Assembly (NCBI RefSeq): GCF_024806495.1
Contig: NZ_JANUFF010000004.1
Location: forward strand, 310,001-374,000
Source: Chryseobacterium sp. JUb7
GTDB lineage: Bacteria; Bacteroidota; Bacteroidia; Flavobacteriales; Weeksellaceae
Direction: 5' to 3'
Length of the DNA stretch: 64,000 nt
The position numbers and the translations under genes are program-made. The notes beneath the pieces were generated by a model. The model saw nothing but the letters and a program-made list of their open reading frames with translations. It was not told the origin of the DNA and made no database searches. How positions within the stretch are numbered: the first letter of the stretch is position 1; every line of letters begins with the position of its first letter. Positions 9,385 to 17,987 of the stretch are shown here, one piece after another.

Positions 9385-10110
9385 CTACTCTGCTACGTTC
9401 AGTGCAATCTCAATATCTTTATCGATCTTTTTCAGTGAAGAATAGGCAGCGTCGCATACCATTGTGCTTAAAGTATATTCTCCTTTATCTATTAAAATAA
9501 AATTCTGACTTTTAGCCGGAATATTCAGGGTATAAGATTTTCTGCCGCTTATTTTTACATTTAACGGGCATTTGGATTTATTCCGGATATTGATATAGGC
9601 TTCATTTTTATTGACATCATTATTAAAAAGATGCGTCAGCATAGCAGCCGTTCTTTTAGATTCATCCGAAGGCTCAGCTTTTTTATTTACTCCCGCAGTT
9701 TTAGAAGGACTTGAAACAGAAGCAAACTTTACTGTACGTTCAGCTTTTAAAGCAGCAACAGCATCATTTGAAGCTAAGGTTTTACTATTATCTTTCAAGT
9801 TATTTCCTTTTACAATACCTTCCGATTTACTTGTACTGACCGATTTACCGGCAAGCTTTACATCAGGAGAAGCATCAGCTAACATAACCTGCATTAGCTT
9901 TTTCTTAAAATATTCAGTCTTAGCGTGTCCGGGATTTTGTTTCAGGAATCCGGCGATCACACGGAGTTCTTTAGAATTTTCTGCTTCTTCTTCCGTATAA
10001 ATGATGACCGTCTCTTTTTCTACAACAGCTTTTGTTTTAGCTTTTTTCTTCTTTTGAGAAAAGCCCAGTGTAAAAATACATAAGAATATAAGGAGAAATA
10101 TTTTTTTCAT
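9385..10110 (-). CDS. Secreted protein of a four-member paralogous family
   Basis: A 241-residue protein with a signal peptide (MKKIFLLIFLCIFTLGFSQ) and a lysine-rich KKKKAKTK stretch after it. The C-terminal 70 residues (AYINIRNKSKCPLNVKISG, then LIDKGEYTLSTMVCDAAYSS) are shared with the products at 25450, 27206 and 27937: a predicted small beta domain with two conserved Cys that could form a disulfide in the periplasm. I believe this C-terminal region is annotated as DUF6759 in Chryseobacterium, from memory only. The middle is low-complexity Ser/Lys/Ala-rich and probably disordered. It lies between accA and tsf, pointing back at accA across a shared terminator. The function is unknown. Confidence 0.75.
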   Translation of the reverse strand: MKKIFLLIFLCIFTLGFSQKKKKAKTKAVVEKETVIIYTEEEAENSKELRVIAGFLKQNPGHAKTEYFKKKLMQVMLADASPDVKLAGKSVSTSKSEGIVKGNNLKDNSKTLASNDAVAALKAERTVKFASVSSPSKTAGVNKKAEPSDESKRTAAMLTHLFNNDVNKNEAYINIRNKSKCPLNVKISGRKSYTLNIPAKSQNFILIDKGEYTLSTMVCDAAYSSLKKIDKDIEIALNVAE

Positions 10111-10186
10111 TCGTTAAACATTTAAAATTTTTATTAAATATACAAATAACGCAAAAAGTCATTTTTTAGTTTATCATTAAAATCAT

Positions 10187-10194
10187 TATCTTTG
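10187..10194 (+). promoter_or_regulatory. Bacteroidota -7 promoter element (tsf)
   Basis: TATCTTTG followed by CA is a near-ideal TAnnTTTG element 63 bases before the tsf ATG. It shows tsf has its own promoter here, apart from rpsB. Confidence 0.65.
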
Positions 10195-10257
10195 CACTGC
10201 TTTAAAATTAAGCTAAAAATTAATACTAATACTTACAATAAAAAAATAATAGATATT

Positions 10258-11085
10258 ATGTCTTATACACCAGCTGCTGCAGACGTAGCAAAATTAAGAA
10301 ACCAAACAGGTGCAGGTATGATGGACTGCAAGAAAGCTTTAGTTGAGGCTGAAGGAGATTTCGAAAAAGCGGTAGATATCCTTAGAAAAAAAGGACAAAA
10401 AGTTGCTGCTAACAGAGCTGACAGAGAATCAAGTGAAGGTGCAGTAATTGCAAGAGTAAACGAAGACAACACTTTAGGAGTTGTTATTTCTTTAAACTGT
10501 GAAACTGACTTCGTTGCTAAAAACGAAGCGTTCATCGAGCTTGCTTATGAATTAGCTGAAATGGCTATTTTTGCGGCAACTAAAGAAGAGCTTTTAGCTA
10601 CAGATTTCCACGGACTTACTGTTGCTGATAAATTAATCGAGCAAACAGGTGTTATCGGTGAGAAAATCGAGATCGGAGCATTCGAAAGAATCGAAGGACC
10701 TTTCTTGGGAGCTTACATCCACGCTGGAAACAAAATCGCTGCTATCACTGCACTTTCTGCTAAAGTAGAAGGAGCTGACGAAGCTGCTAAAGCTGTTTCT
10801 ATGCAGGCTGCTGCTATGAACCCGATCGCTCTTGACGAAACTAGAGTTTCTCAGGAAACTATCGATAAAGAATTAGAAATCGAAAGACACAAACTTACTG
10901 AAGAAGGTAAGCCTGCAAACATTATCGACAATATCTTGAAAGGTAAAATGCAGAGATTCTACAAAGACAATACTTTGGTACACCAGGATTTCATCAAAGA
11001 CAGCTCTATTTCTGTAGCTGACTATGTAAAATCTGTAAACGCTGATCTTAAAGTAACAGGATTTGTAAGAGTAAGCTTAGCTTAA
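10258..11085 (+). CDS. tsf: Translation elongation factor Ts
   Basis: A 275-residue EF-Ts, the guanine nucleotide exchange factor that releases GDP from EF-Tu. The ATG at 10258 gives the normal MSYTPAAADVAKLRNQ start; the upstream TTG at 10192 falls inside the promoter and is not used. The N-terminal UBA-like domain shows TGAGMMDCKKALVEAEGDF, and the core has the TDFVAKNEAF motif (about residues 82-91) that contacts EF-Tu. The length is slightly under the Escherichia coli protein, as usual for Bacteroidota. The gene is not next to rpsB, which is 17 kb away on the other strand. A GC-rich terminator follows. Confidence 0.97.
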   Translation: MSYTPAAADVAKLRNQTGAGMMDCKKALVEAEGDFEKAVDILRKKGQKVAANRADRESSEGAVIARVNEDNTLGVVISLNCETDFVAKNEAFIELAYELAEMAIFAATKEELLATDFHGLTVADKLIEQTGVIGEKIEIGAFERIEGPFLGAYIHAGNKIAAITALSAKVEGADEAAKAVSMQAAAMNPIALDETRVSQETIDKELEIERHKLTEEGKPANIIDNILKGKMQRFYKDNTLVHQDFIKDSSISVADYVKSVNADLKVTGFVRVSLA

Positions 11086-11109
11086 TTATCTTTCAGATTA
11101 AAAATATTG

Positions 11110-11141
11110 ATCCCGGTGAATTTTTCACCGGGATTTTTTTT
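11110..11141 (+). terminator. Intrinsic terminator after tsf
   Basis: A perfect 11-bp stem (11110-11120 with 11124-11134), a TTT loop and a run of T follow the tsf stop by 24 bases. Confidence 0.88.
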
Positions 11142-11312
11142 GTCTGTAACTTAAATTAAATTGTATTCGCATTATCAATTTTTTTCTCCCCATTACAGAA
11201 TATCTCCCCGACAATATTAACAGTGTATGAAATGAATTTTAATTTTTTAACAAAATAACTCTAAAAATGATTTCAATGAATTTTTTTAGGTAATAATTTG
11301 ATTATTAATGAT

Positions 11313-11320
11313 TACATTTG
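11313..11320 (+). promoter_or_regulatory. Bacteroidota -7 promoter element (first large T9SS gene)
   Basis: TACATTTG matches TAnnTTTG and lies 19 bases before the ATG at 11340. The longer frame starting at 11298 would overlap this motif, which supports the later start. Confidence 0.6.
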
Positions 11321-11339
11321 CGCCCCCTTATTAAAATTC

Positions 11340-14300
11340 ATGAAAAAAATTCTACTAACTGTTTGTTTATTTATTGGTCTGTTTTTTAAAGCTCAGCTGG
11401 ATACAGAACACTGGTTTGCTCCTATGTCTGCAAAAGCAGGGATTAATGGATTCGAAGGTTATTTATACCTTTCAACTGATGAAACAACTCCGTTTCCTGT
11501 GCAAATTTTCAACAACAATACCCTTTATACTACGGTCAATGTAAGCAAAGGAAGTCCCGTACAGGTCATCATCCCGAATCAGTTTATGGTTACTGCCACT
11601 CAATCTCAGCTGTTTACTCAAAACAATATGGGCCTGAATGTGAAAGGATCTAAAAAATTCTTTGCCAATTATAGATTCTCCCTCCCCAACCATGCTGAGA
11701 TCCTTACTTCTAAAGGTAAAGCAGGATTAGGGACAACATTTTTTGCCGGAGTTGCTCCTATTTCCGGATCTGAAAATCACCTAAGTTCCACTATAGGCGT
11801 TACTGCTACTGAAGACAATACCACAGTAGTTATTTCAGGATATAATCCTAATATTACTTTTTCGGATGGGGTTTCTGCTCCTACGAGAACATTTACTTTA
11901 AACAAAGGAAAGTCTTACCTGCTAGATGTGGTAAGCTCATGGTCAAATATCAACAGGACAGGTCTGGTAGGTGCTAAGATCGTAGCCACAAAACCTGTAA
12001 CTGTTACCAACGGAAATTTCAACGGAGCCTATACGAGTGTAAATCTTACCAACAATGACGTTTTAATGGATCAGGCTGTACCTGTGGACAGATTAGGAAA
12101 AGATTTCGTGGTTGTAAAAGGTAACGGAACCGTAACTTCCCAAATGGAGACGGCGCTTATTATTGCCACAGAAAACAATACTCAGGTTACATTTAACGGA
12201 ACCGGAGCTACAACGAACCTTAATGCAGGTCAATATTATTTAGTACCTTCTAACAGATATCTGAATCAGGGAAATGGTCATTACAATATGAATATTTCTT
12301 CTTCTAAAAATATTTATGTATATCAATTATTATCGGGCGCAACCAATGGAAATGAATATGCTTCAGGCGGAATGAATTTTATACCACCTTTAAGCTGTTT
12401 CATGCCTAATAAAATCGATGAAATAGGTTTTATCAACAGAATTGGAGGGCAGACATTTGCTACCAGACTGAACATCATCACTCAAAGCGGAGCCGTTGTC
12501 ACTTTAAACGGAAACCCGATCGCTACAACCAACGGACCTTATCCTGTAACAGGAAATCCAAACTGGGTAAGTTATTCTATTCAAAATGTTACCGGAAGTA
12601 TTACTGTAAACTCTACCAAATCTTTAACCGCAGGAATCGCTGCAGGAAGCGGGGCTGTAGGTTATGGAGGTTATTTTGCAGGATTCTCCTCAGTTCCAGC
12701 CATTACAAAAACCGGAGACTGCTATACCGGAATTTTGCTTCAGGTTGATGCCGGATATGATGCTTACCAATGGTATTTCAACGGAGTCGCTATAACAGGA
12801 GCTACTTCGAACACAATAAATCCTGAATTATACGGCGCAGGAAGCTATACCTGCTCTATCACTAAAAATAATTGTGAAACAAGACTTACAGCAGAATACA
12901 ATTACACTTTATGTCCTCCGATTTCTACAACCACTTATACAATAGGGTCTTGTAATACGAAAGTGATTTCTCCGGTTTTCACGAGTTCATCACAAACTAT
13001 TGTTCCGTCGCTTACGAGTATTATCTCAGCTCCTACTTCAGGAACTGCAACAGTAAACCCTGTTAACGGACAGATCACCTACACTCCTAATGCAGGAACT
13101 ACTGCGAATACAACCGATACTTTTATTTATTATATTCAGGGAAATGGTAACCCTTTCGATTTTGAATATTTTAAAATCATTATCAATACCAATGTTCTGC
13201 AAACCAATAATGCAGCATTGACATCATGCGCCGCTACCAATGGAAACGGAACTTATGATCTGACTTCGGTAAGTTTATCACCGGATGCAGGTACAACCGT
13301 ACAATATTTCACAAATGCTAATTTAACAGGTCAAATTGCAGCTCCAGCAACCTATAGCGGTCCAGCGGGAACAATTTATGCTAACGTGACTTCACAATAT
13401 GGCTGTTCAAAACCGGCACAGATTGTTTTGACTGCAACACCTTCACCTAACATCAATACCAGTAATTTCAATGCTACTGTTTGTGATGAAAATTTTGATG
13501 GAATTATCAATGTTAATTTCTCAACAATTACCCCTCAGATTGTAATAAATCCAGCCAATTATAATGTAAGATATTATTTAAGTCAAACGGATGCCAACGC
13601 AGGAAATACGAATACATTACCTGCCAACTGGACTTATACCTCAAATACTACTGTTTTTGTAAGAGTAGATGCTATTACAGGAACCTGTCCTTCAGTTTTC
13701 GGACAGATTAATTTTGCAATTGGCAACAAGGTAACCTTACTTTCCAATACCGTAAATATTGATATTTGTGATAATGACCTTAATGGTTCTGAAAATGCAA
13801 ATCTTAATGATTATAAAAATGTATTTACAACCAACCCTAACGTTATTCTTTCTTTCTACAATACATTAGCTAATGCACAGGCCGGAACAAATCCGATCTC
13901 AAATTCACAGCTGATAACTTCTACAGGAACATTTTATATAAGATTTTCAAGCAATACAGAATGTCCTAGTACAGGGATTTTAACGATATCATTAAAAACA
14001 CCTAAAAGATCTACAACACTGCGTGATCAGGTAATTTGTTCAAATGAGCATGTTATTTTAGATGCCGGTACAGGATTTACATCTTATTTATGGAGTACCG
14101 GAGCAACAACACACAGCATCACTGCAGGAGCGGGAACTTATTTTGTTGATTTAGGATTTAACGGATGTATTTACCGTCAGACCGTACAGGTTACCACTGC
14201 TCAGGCTCCAACTATCACTAAAATAGAAGTAACAGGAAAAAATGCAACTGTTTCTGTATCCGGAGGTACGCCACCTTATCAATATTCGTTAAACGGGATT

Positions 14301-14684
14301 GACTTCCAGACCTCTAATGTGTTCACAGATTTATCCAGAGGAATTCATACTGTTTTTGTACTTGGATCTGATGGATGTCAGCCTGTCACTAAAGAATTTT
14401 TAGTCCTTAATCTTATCAATGCCATTACCCCGAATGGAGATGGAAAAAATGATGCTTTAAACTATTCGGATTTAAGAATAAAACAGAATGTTTCCATAGA
14501 AGTTGTTGACCGATACGGAGCTCCGGTTTACAAATCTTCAGACAATACTTACCGATGGGACGGAAAGTCTGCAGGAAGACCTCTTGCAACCGGAACTTAT
14601 TGGTATATACTGAGATGGGTTGAGCCGGACACAAAATTACCAGTTTCATATTCAGGATGGCTATTAATTAAAAATAGAGAATAA
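11340..14684 (+). CDS. Large T9SS type B secreted protein, IgGFc-binding-like (copy 1)
   Basis: An 1114-residue exported protein. A signal peptide (MKKILLTVCLFIGLFFKAQ) is followed by an N-terminal region of about 430 residues (DTEHWFAPM, then ILTSKGKAGLGTTFF, repeated TENNT elements and GYGGYFAGFSSVPA) that resembles the IgGFc-binding family seen in adhesins. Next come an Ig-like unit (AYQWYFNGVAITGAT), a repeat with TYTPNAGTTANTTDTF, and two similar units opening TVCDENFDG and DICDNDLNG with Asp-rich loops that may bind calcium. The C-terminus has an SprB-like segment (SGGTPPYQYSLNG) and the type B sorting domain (NLINAITPNGDGKNDALNYS, then WDGKSAGRPLATGTYWY), so export by the type IX system and surface attachment or release are expected. 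The ligand is unknown; IgG binding is a family name, not a claim. Confidence 0.85.
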   Translation: MKKILLTVCLFIGLFFKAQLDTEHWFAPMSAKAGINGFEGYLYLSTDETTPFPVQIFNNNTLYTTVNVSKGSPVQVIIPNQFMVTATQSQLFTQNNMGLNVKGSKKFFANYRFSLPNHAEILTSKGKAGLGTTFFAGVAPISGSENHLSSTIGVTATEDNTTVVISGYNPNITFSDGVSAPTRTFTLNKGKSYLLDVVSSWSNINRTGLVGAKIVATKPVTVTNGNFNGAYTSVNLTNNDVLMDQAVPVDRLGKDFVVVKGNGTVTSQMETALIIATENNTQVTFNGTGATTNLNAGQYYLVPSNRYLNQGNGHYNMNISSSKNIYVYQLLSGATNGNEYASGGMNFIPPLSCFMPNKIDEIGFINRIGGQTFATRLNIITQSGAVVTLNGNPIATTNGPYPVTGNPNWVSYSIQNVTGSITVNSTKSLTAGIAAGSGAVGYGGYFAGFSSVPAITKTGDCYTGILLQVDAGYDAYQWYFNGVAITGATSNTINPELYGAGSYTCSITKNNCETRLTAEYNYTLCPPISTTTYTIGSCNTKVISPVFTSSSQTIVPSLTSIISAPTSGTATVNPVNGQITYTPNAGTTANTTDTFIYYIQGNGNPFDFEYFKIIINTNVLQTNNAALTSCAATNGNGTYDLTSVSLSPDAGTTVQYFTNANLTGQIAAPATYSGPAGTIYANVTSQYGCSKPAQIVLTATPSPNINTSNFNATVCDENFDGIINVNFSTITPQIVINPANYNVRYYLSQTDANAGNTNTLPANWTYTSNTTVFVRVDAITGTCPSVFGQINFAIGNKVTLLSNTVNIDICDNDLNGSENANLNDYKNVFTTNPNVILSFYNTLANAQAGTNPISNSQLITSTGTFYIRFSSNTECPSTGILTISLKTPKRSTTLRDQVICSNEHVILDAGTGFTSYLWSTGATTHSITAGAGTYFVDLGFNGCIYRQTVQVTTAQAPTITKIEVTGKNATVSVSGGTPPYQYSLNGIDFQTSNVFTDLSRGIHTVFVLGSDGCQPVTKEFLVLNLINAITPNGDGKNDALNYSDLRIKQNVSIEVVDRYGAPVYKSSDNTYRWDGKSAGRPLATGTYWYILRWVEPDTKLPVSYSGWLLIKNRE

Positions 14685-14732
14685 TTTTTTAACTTTCTTT
14701 ACAATTTATTAACAATATTTCAAATATTATTT

Positions 14733-14740
14733 TAATTTTG
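14733..14740 (+). promoter_or_regulatory. Bacteroidota -7 promoter element (second large T9SS gene)
   Basis: TAATTTTG lies 22 bases before the ATG at 14763. The following leader (AAATCCTAATTCC) is shared with the third copy's leader. Confidence 0.6.
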
Positions 14741-14762
14741 TAGAAATCCTAATTCCCAACAT

Positions 14763-17700
14763 ATGAAAAGATTTCTACTTAGCTTAGTATTAGTTTTTCT
14801 GTCAATTAATACTCTGTTTGCACAGAGGGATACAGAGCATTGGATTGCACCGTATTATGATTCTGCTGGCGGATATACTAACAAAATTTATTTATCGACA
14901 GATTCATTAACACCTTTTGTTGTAACAGTCTACAATAATAACCTTCCTGTTGGTACTGCTACTATCAGCAAAGGAGCTCCGGCAATTTATGATGTTCCCA
15001 ACACTCAGATATTAGCCAGCTCAACCACAGAAGGTTTTAAAACAATTACAAAAGGTCTGTATCTGAAAGCTGACAAACCTTTTTACTGTAGTTTAAGATT
15101 AGCAACCAGTGTACATGGTGAAATTATTACGAGTAAAGGTAAGGCGGGTATAGGAAAAGAGTTTTATGTAGCTTCTGCTCCTAACACTTCTGCCAGTTCC
15201 ATTCATAATTTCACAGCTGGTGTTATGGCAACAGAAAATAACACGACGGTTACTGCATCATGGTCTAATGCGGGGGTTACATTTTTCGGAGGCGTTGCTA
15301 CGCCAGGGAATACGTATACTTTCACATTAAATAAAGGGGAATCTTTTATTTTTGCAGGTACCGGATCCAACAGTGCTAATTTAACCGGATTTATCGGAGC
15401 CAAAATAGTTTCAGATAAGCCTATAACCCTTACTAACGGTAGCTGTAACGGAAATTTCGGTATGGTAGGTGTCGGTGGTTCTGACCCCGTTTTAGATCAG
15501 TCCGTACCTGTTGAACGTCTTGGAAATACGTTTGCAATTGTAAAATCAAGATCTACCGATCCCGCTCAGAATATGGAAGGTGCGATCGTAATTGCAACAC
15601 AGGATAATACAGACATATTCTTAAATGGCTCTGGTATTCCTGCTGCTACGATCAATGCAGGACAGTGGTACAGAATTAATGAAAGTAATTATATTACGCA
15701 ACCTGGTGCAGGTACTCATGCTAATATGTTTATTTCAACATCTAAGAATGTATATTTATATCAATTAGTAGCAGTAGGAGCAAGTAATGCAACCTGCGGA
15801 TACAATTATATACCACCATTGAACTGTTTCTTACCAAGAAAGATTGATGAGATTGGTAATATTAACCAAATGCCACTTACTCCTAACCCAACTCCTTCTG
15901 ATTTAATTGTAAAATTAAATATATTAACAGAAGCAGGAGCGACAGTTTTAGTAAGCGGTATGCCAACGACTCCAGCTCAGGGACCGTATCCTCTAACAGG
16001 TAATACCAATTGGGTAACTTATGCTATTGAAAGTATTACAGGGAACGTTACGATTACATCTACAAAAGCAGTAACTGCCGGTATCAACGGAGGATTTAGC
16101 TCTGCAGGGTACGGTGGATATTTTGCAGGATTCTCTTCAATACCTGTAATTTCTAAAAAAACAGGGGAATGTGCTCCCGGTATTATTTTAGAATTGGATG
16201 ACGGATATGAAACTTACCAATGGTTCTTAAACGGTGTAGCTATTGCCGGAGCAACGACCAGTACTTTTGCACCAACATTAGCAGGAAACTATACTGTAAA
16301 AGTAACAATGGGAACATGCCCACCGGTAACGACTCCTATTTATAAAGTATATTCTTGTTTAAAAGAAACAAATGCGGCTATTAACGCATGCGCATCAAAA
16401 GTAATCACTCCTACGTTTACGAGTTCAACTCAAACACCGGTAGGAACTACTTTAACCATTATTACGCCTCCAGCTCACGGAACAATCGGAGCAATCAACC
16501 CAACAACAGGAGTATTTACTTATGTTCCGACACCTGGATATACAGGTACAGATGTTATTGTATATCAGTTCTGTGGTAATGGTACAGAGTTTATCGACTG
16601 TGAAAAAGTAACTTTAACCTTAACAGTTGTACCTTTTGTACTTACAGATGTTACGATTAAAGCATGTCAGTATAACGGAAAAGGATTCTTTGATTTAACT
16701 ACTGCGGCAGTTACACTTCTTGATCCGGTAGTTAAGAAATTCTACCCTACTTTGGCAGATCTGAATGCAGATACCAACCAAATCATGAATCCTACCAACT
16801 ACAACTCTGCAGCAGGAGATGTATACGTAAGAGTAACAACAACTGAGGGCTGTACTGGGGTAGCAAAAATCACATTGGCATTTTTACCTGCACCTGTAGT
16901 ACAGGAAGCAACATTAAGTGAGTGTTATATTGAAAATAATGAAACTAAAGCTAAATTTGATTTAACACAAGCTAACGTAACCAGCGAAACTCCTGTAACG
17001 AAAAGATTCTATCCTACTTTCACAGATGCAAGTAACGGAACGAATGAAATTTTAGTTGCTACAGATTTCATTTCATCAAGCAACACGGTATACGTTAGAG
17101 TATATAATGATAAAGGATGTTATACGATTGCTAAAATTACATTGACTGTAATTCCTCCAAAAAGATCGACAGTATTAACGGATAAAATTATCTGTATCGA
17201 TGCAAGAACAACATTAGATGCAGGACCTGGATATCAGTCTTATTTATGGAATACCGGAGAAACCACTCAGACCATTTCAGCAATGGTAGGTGAATACTGG
17301 GTAATCCTTGAAGATAACGGATGTAAAGTAAAACAACTGGTAACTGTCAGAAAAGCACCAGAACCGGTAATCAAAGAAATTGAAATTTCTAACAATACCG
17401 CAACTGTAATCATGGCTTCAGGAAAATCACCTTATAAATATGCGGTAGACGGAACAGCAAACTGGCAAGATTCTAATGTCTTTACAGGTCTTTCAAGAGG
17501 TCAGCATACATTCTATGTAAAAGACGCTTACGATTGTAACCCTCCGGTTTCTGTGGAAATTACAGTTCCGAATTTAATCAATGCGATTACTCCAAACGGA
17601 GATAACAAAAATGATTATATCGATTACAGCGAATTATCATACAAAGAAAACCTTACTTTCACAGTATACGACAGATATGGAAATAAAGTATTCACAGGTG

Positions 17701-17852
17701 ATAAGTTCAATAACTACAGATGGGACGGTAAACATTTTGATAAAAAACTGGTAACCGGTACCTATTGGTTCCATATCAACTGGAACGAACCAAACAAGGA
17801 AAAAACAGCAATTAAATACACAGGCTGGATCCTAGTAAAAAACATTAATTAA
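14763..17852 (+). CDS. Large T9SS type B secreted protein, IgGFc-binding-like (copy 2)
   Basis: A 1029-residue paralogue of copy 1. It has a signal peptide (MKRFLLSLVLVFLSINTLFAQ), the DTEHWIAPYYD opening, VHGEIITSKGKAGIGKEFY, TENNTTV, and SAGYGGYFAGFSSIPVISK closing the N-terminal region near residue 460. After an Ig-like unit (TYQWFLNGVAIAGATT) it carries repeats of another type (ACQYNGKGFFDLTTAAVTL and ECYIENNETKAKFDLTQANV), each pairing a Cys with a phrase about a track or sum, in place of the Asp-rich units of copies 1 and 4. It ends with an SprB-like unit and the type B sorting domain (NLINAITPNGDNKNDYIDYS). It is closest to copy 3. A strong terminator follows. Confidence 0.85.
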   Translation: MKRFLLSLVLVFLSINTLFAQRDTEHWIAPYYDSAGGYTNKIYLSTDSLTPFVVTVYNNNLPVGTATISKGAPAIYDVPNTQILASSTTEGFKTITKGLYLKADKPFYCSLRLATSVHGEIITSKGKAGIGKEFYVASAPNTSASSIHNFTAGVMATENNTTVTASWSNAGVTFFGGVATPGNTYTFTLNKGESFIFAGTGSNSANLTGFIGAKIVSDKPITLTNGSCNGNFGMVGVGGSDPVLDQSVPVERLGNTFAIVKSRSTDPAQNMEGAIVIATQDNTDIFLNGSGIPAATINAGQWYRINESNYITQPGAGTHANMFISTSKNVYLYQLVAVGASNATCGYNYIPPLNCFLPRKIDEIGNINQMPLTPNPTPSDLIVKLNILTEAGATVLVSGMPTTPAQGPYPLTGNTNWVTYAIESITGNVTITSTKAVTAGINGGFSSAGYGGYFAGFSSIPVISKKTGECAPGIILELDDGYETYQWFLNGVAIAGATTSTFAPTLAGNYTVKVTMGTCPPVTTPIYKVYSCLKETNAAINACASKVITPTFTSSTQTPVGTTLTIITPPAHGTIGAINPTTGVFTYVPTPGYTGTDVIVYQFCGNGTEFIDCEKVTLTLTVVPFVLTDVTIKACQYNGKGFFDLTTAAVTLLDPVVKKFYPTLADLNADTNQIMNPTNYNSAAGDVYVRVTTTEGCTGVAKITLAFLPAPVVQEATLSECYIENNETKAKFDLTQANVTSETPVTKRFYPTFTDASNGTNEILVATDFISSSNTVYVRVYNDKGCYTIAKITLTVIPPKRSTVLTDKIICIDARTTLDAGPGYQSYLWNTGETTQTISAMVGEYWVILEDNGCKVKQLVTVRKAPEPVIKEIEISNNTATVIMASGKSPYKYAVDGTANWQDSNVFTGLSRGQHTFYVKDAYDCNPPVSVEITVPNLINAITPNGDNKNDYIDYSELSYKENLTFTVYDRYGNKVFTGDKFNNYRWDGKHFDKKLVTGTYWFHINWNEPNKEKTAIKYTGWILVKNIN

Positions 17853-17874
17853 AATTTTAATTATAAAAATATTT

Positions 17875-17903
17875 AACCACGATTGCAAAATCGTGGTTTT
17901 TTT
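17875..17903 (+). terminator. Intrinsic terminator after copy 2
   Basis: A perfect 10-bp stem (17875-17884 with 17889-17898), a GCAA loop and a T run follow the stop by 22 bases. The same stem core (CCACGATT/AATCGTGG) recurs after copy 3. Confidence 0.88.
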
Positions 17904-17958
17904 ATGGGTTCACTCTTTTATTTTTTAAAATATTTTCAATACATATGGATTATTCCTT

Positions 17959-17966
17959 TATTTTTG
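17959..17966 (+). promoter_or_regulatory. Bacteroidota -7 promoter element (third large T9SS gene)
   Basis: TATTTTTG lies 21 bases before the ATG at 17988 and after the terminator of copy 2, so copy 3 is a separate transcription unit. Confidence 0.6.
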
Positions 17967-17987
17967 CAAAATCCTAATTCCACGCTT

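Noticed and set aside
10192..10257. N-terminal extension of EF-Ts from a TTG
   Set aside because: The TTG is part of the promoter motif TATCTTTG, and the ATG at 10258 gives the family start.
17883..17987. N-terminal extension of the copy 3 T9SS protein
   Set aside because: The stretch lies in the previous gene's terminator and in the -7 promoter motif, and it would put residues before an ideal signal peptide.
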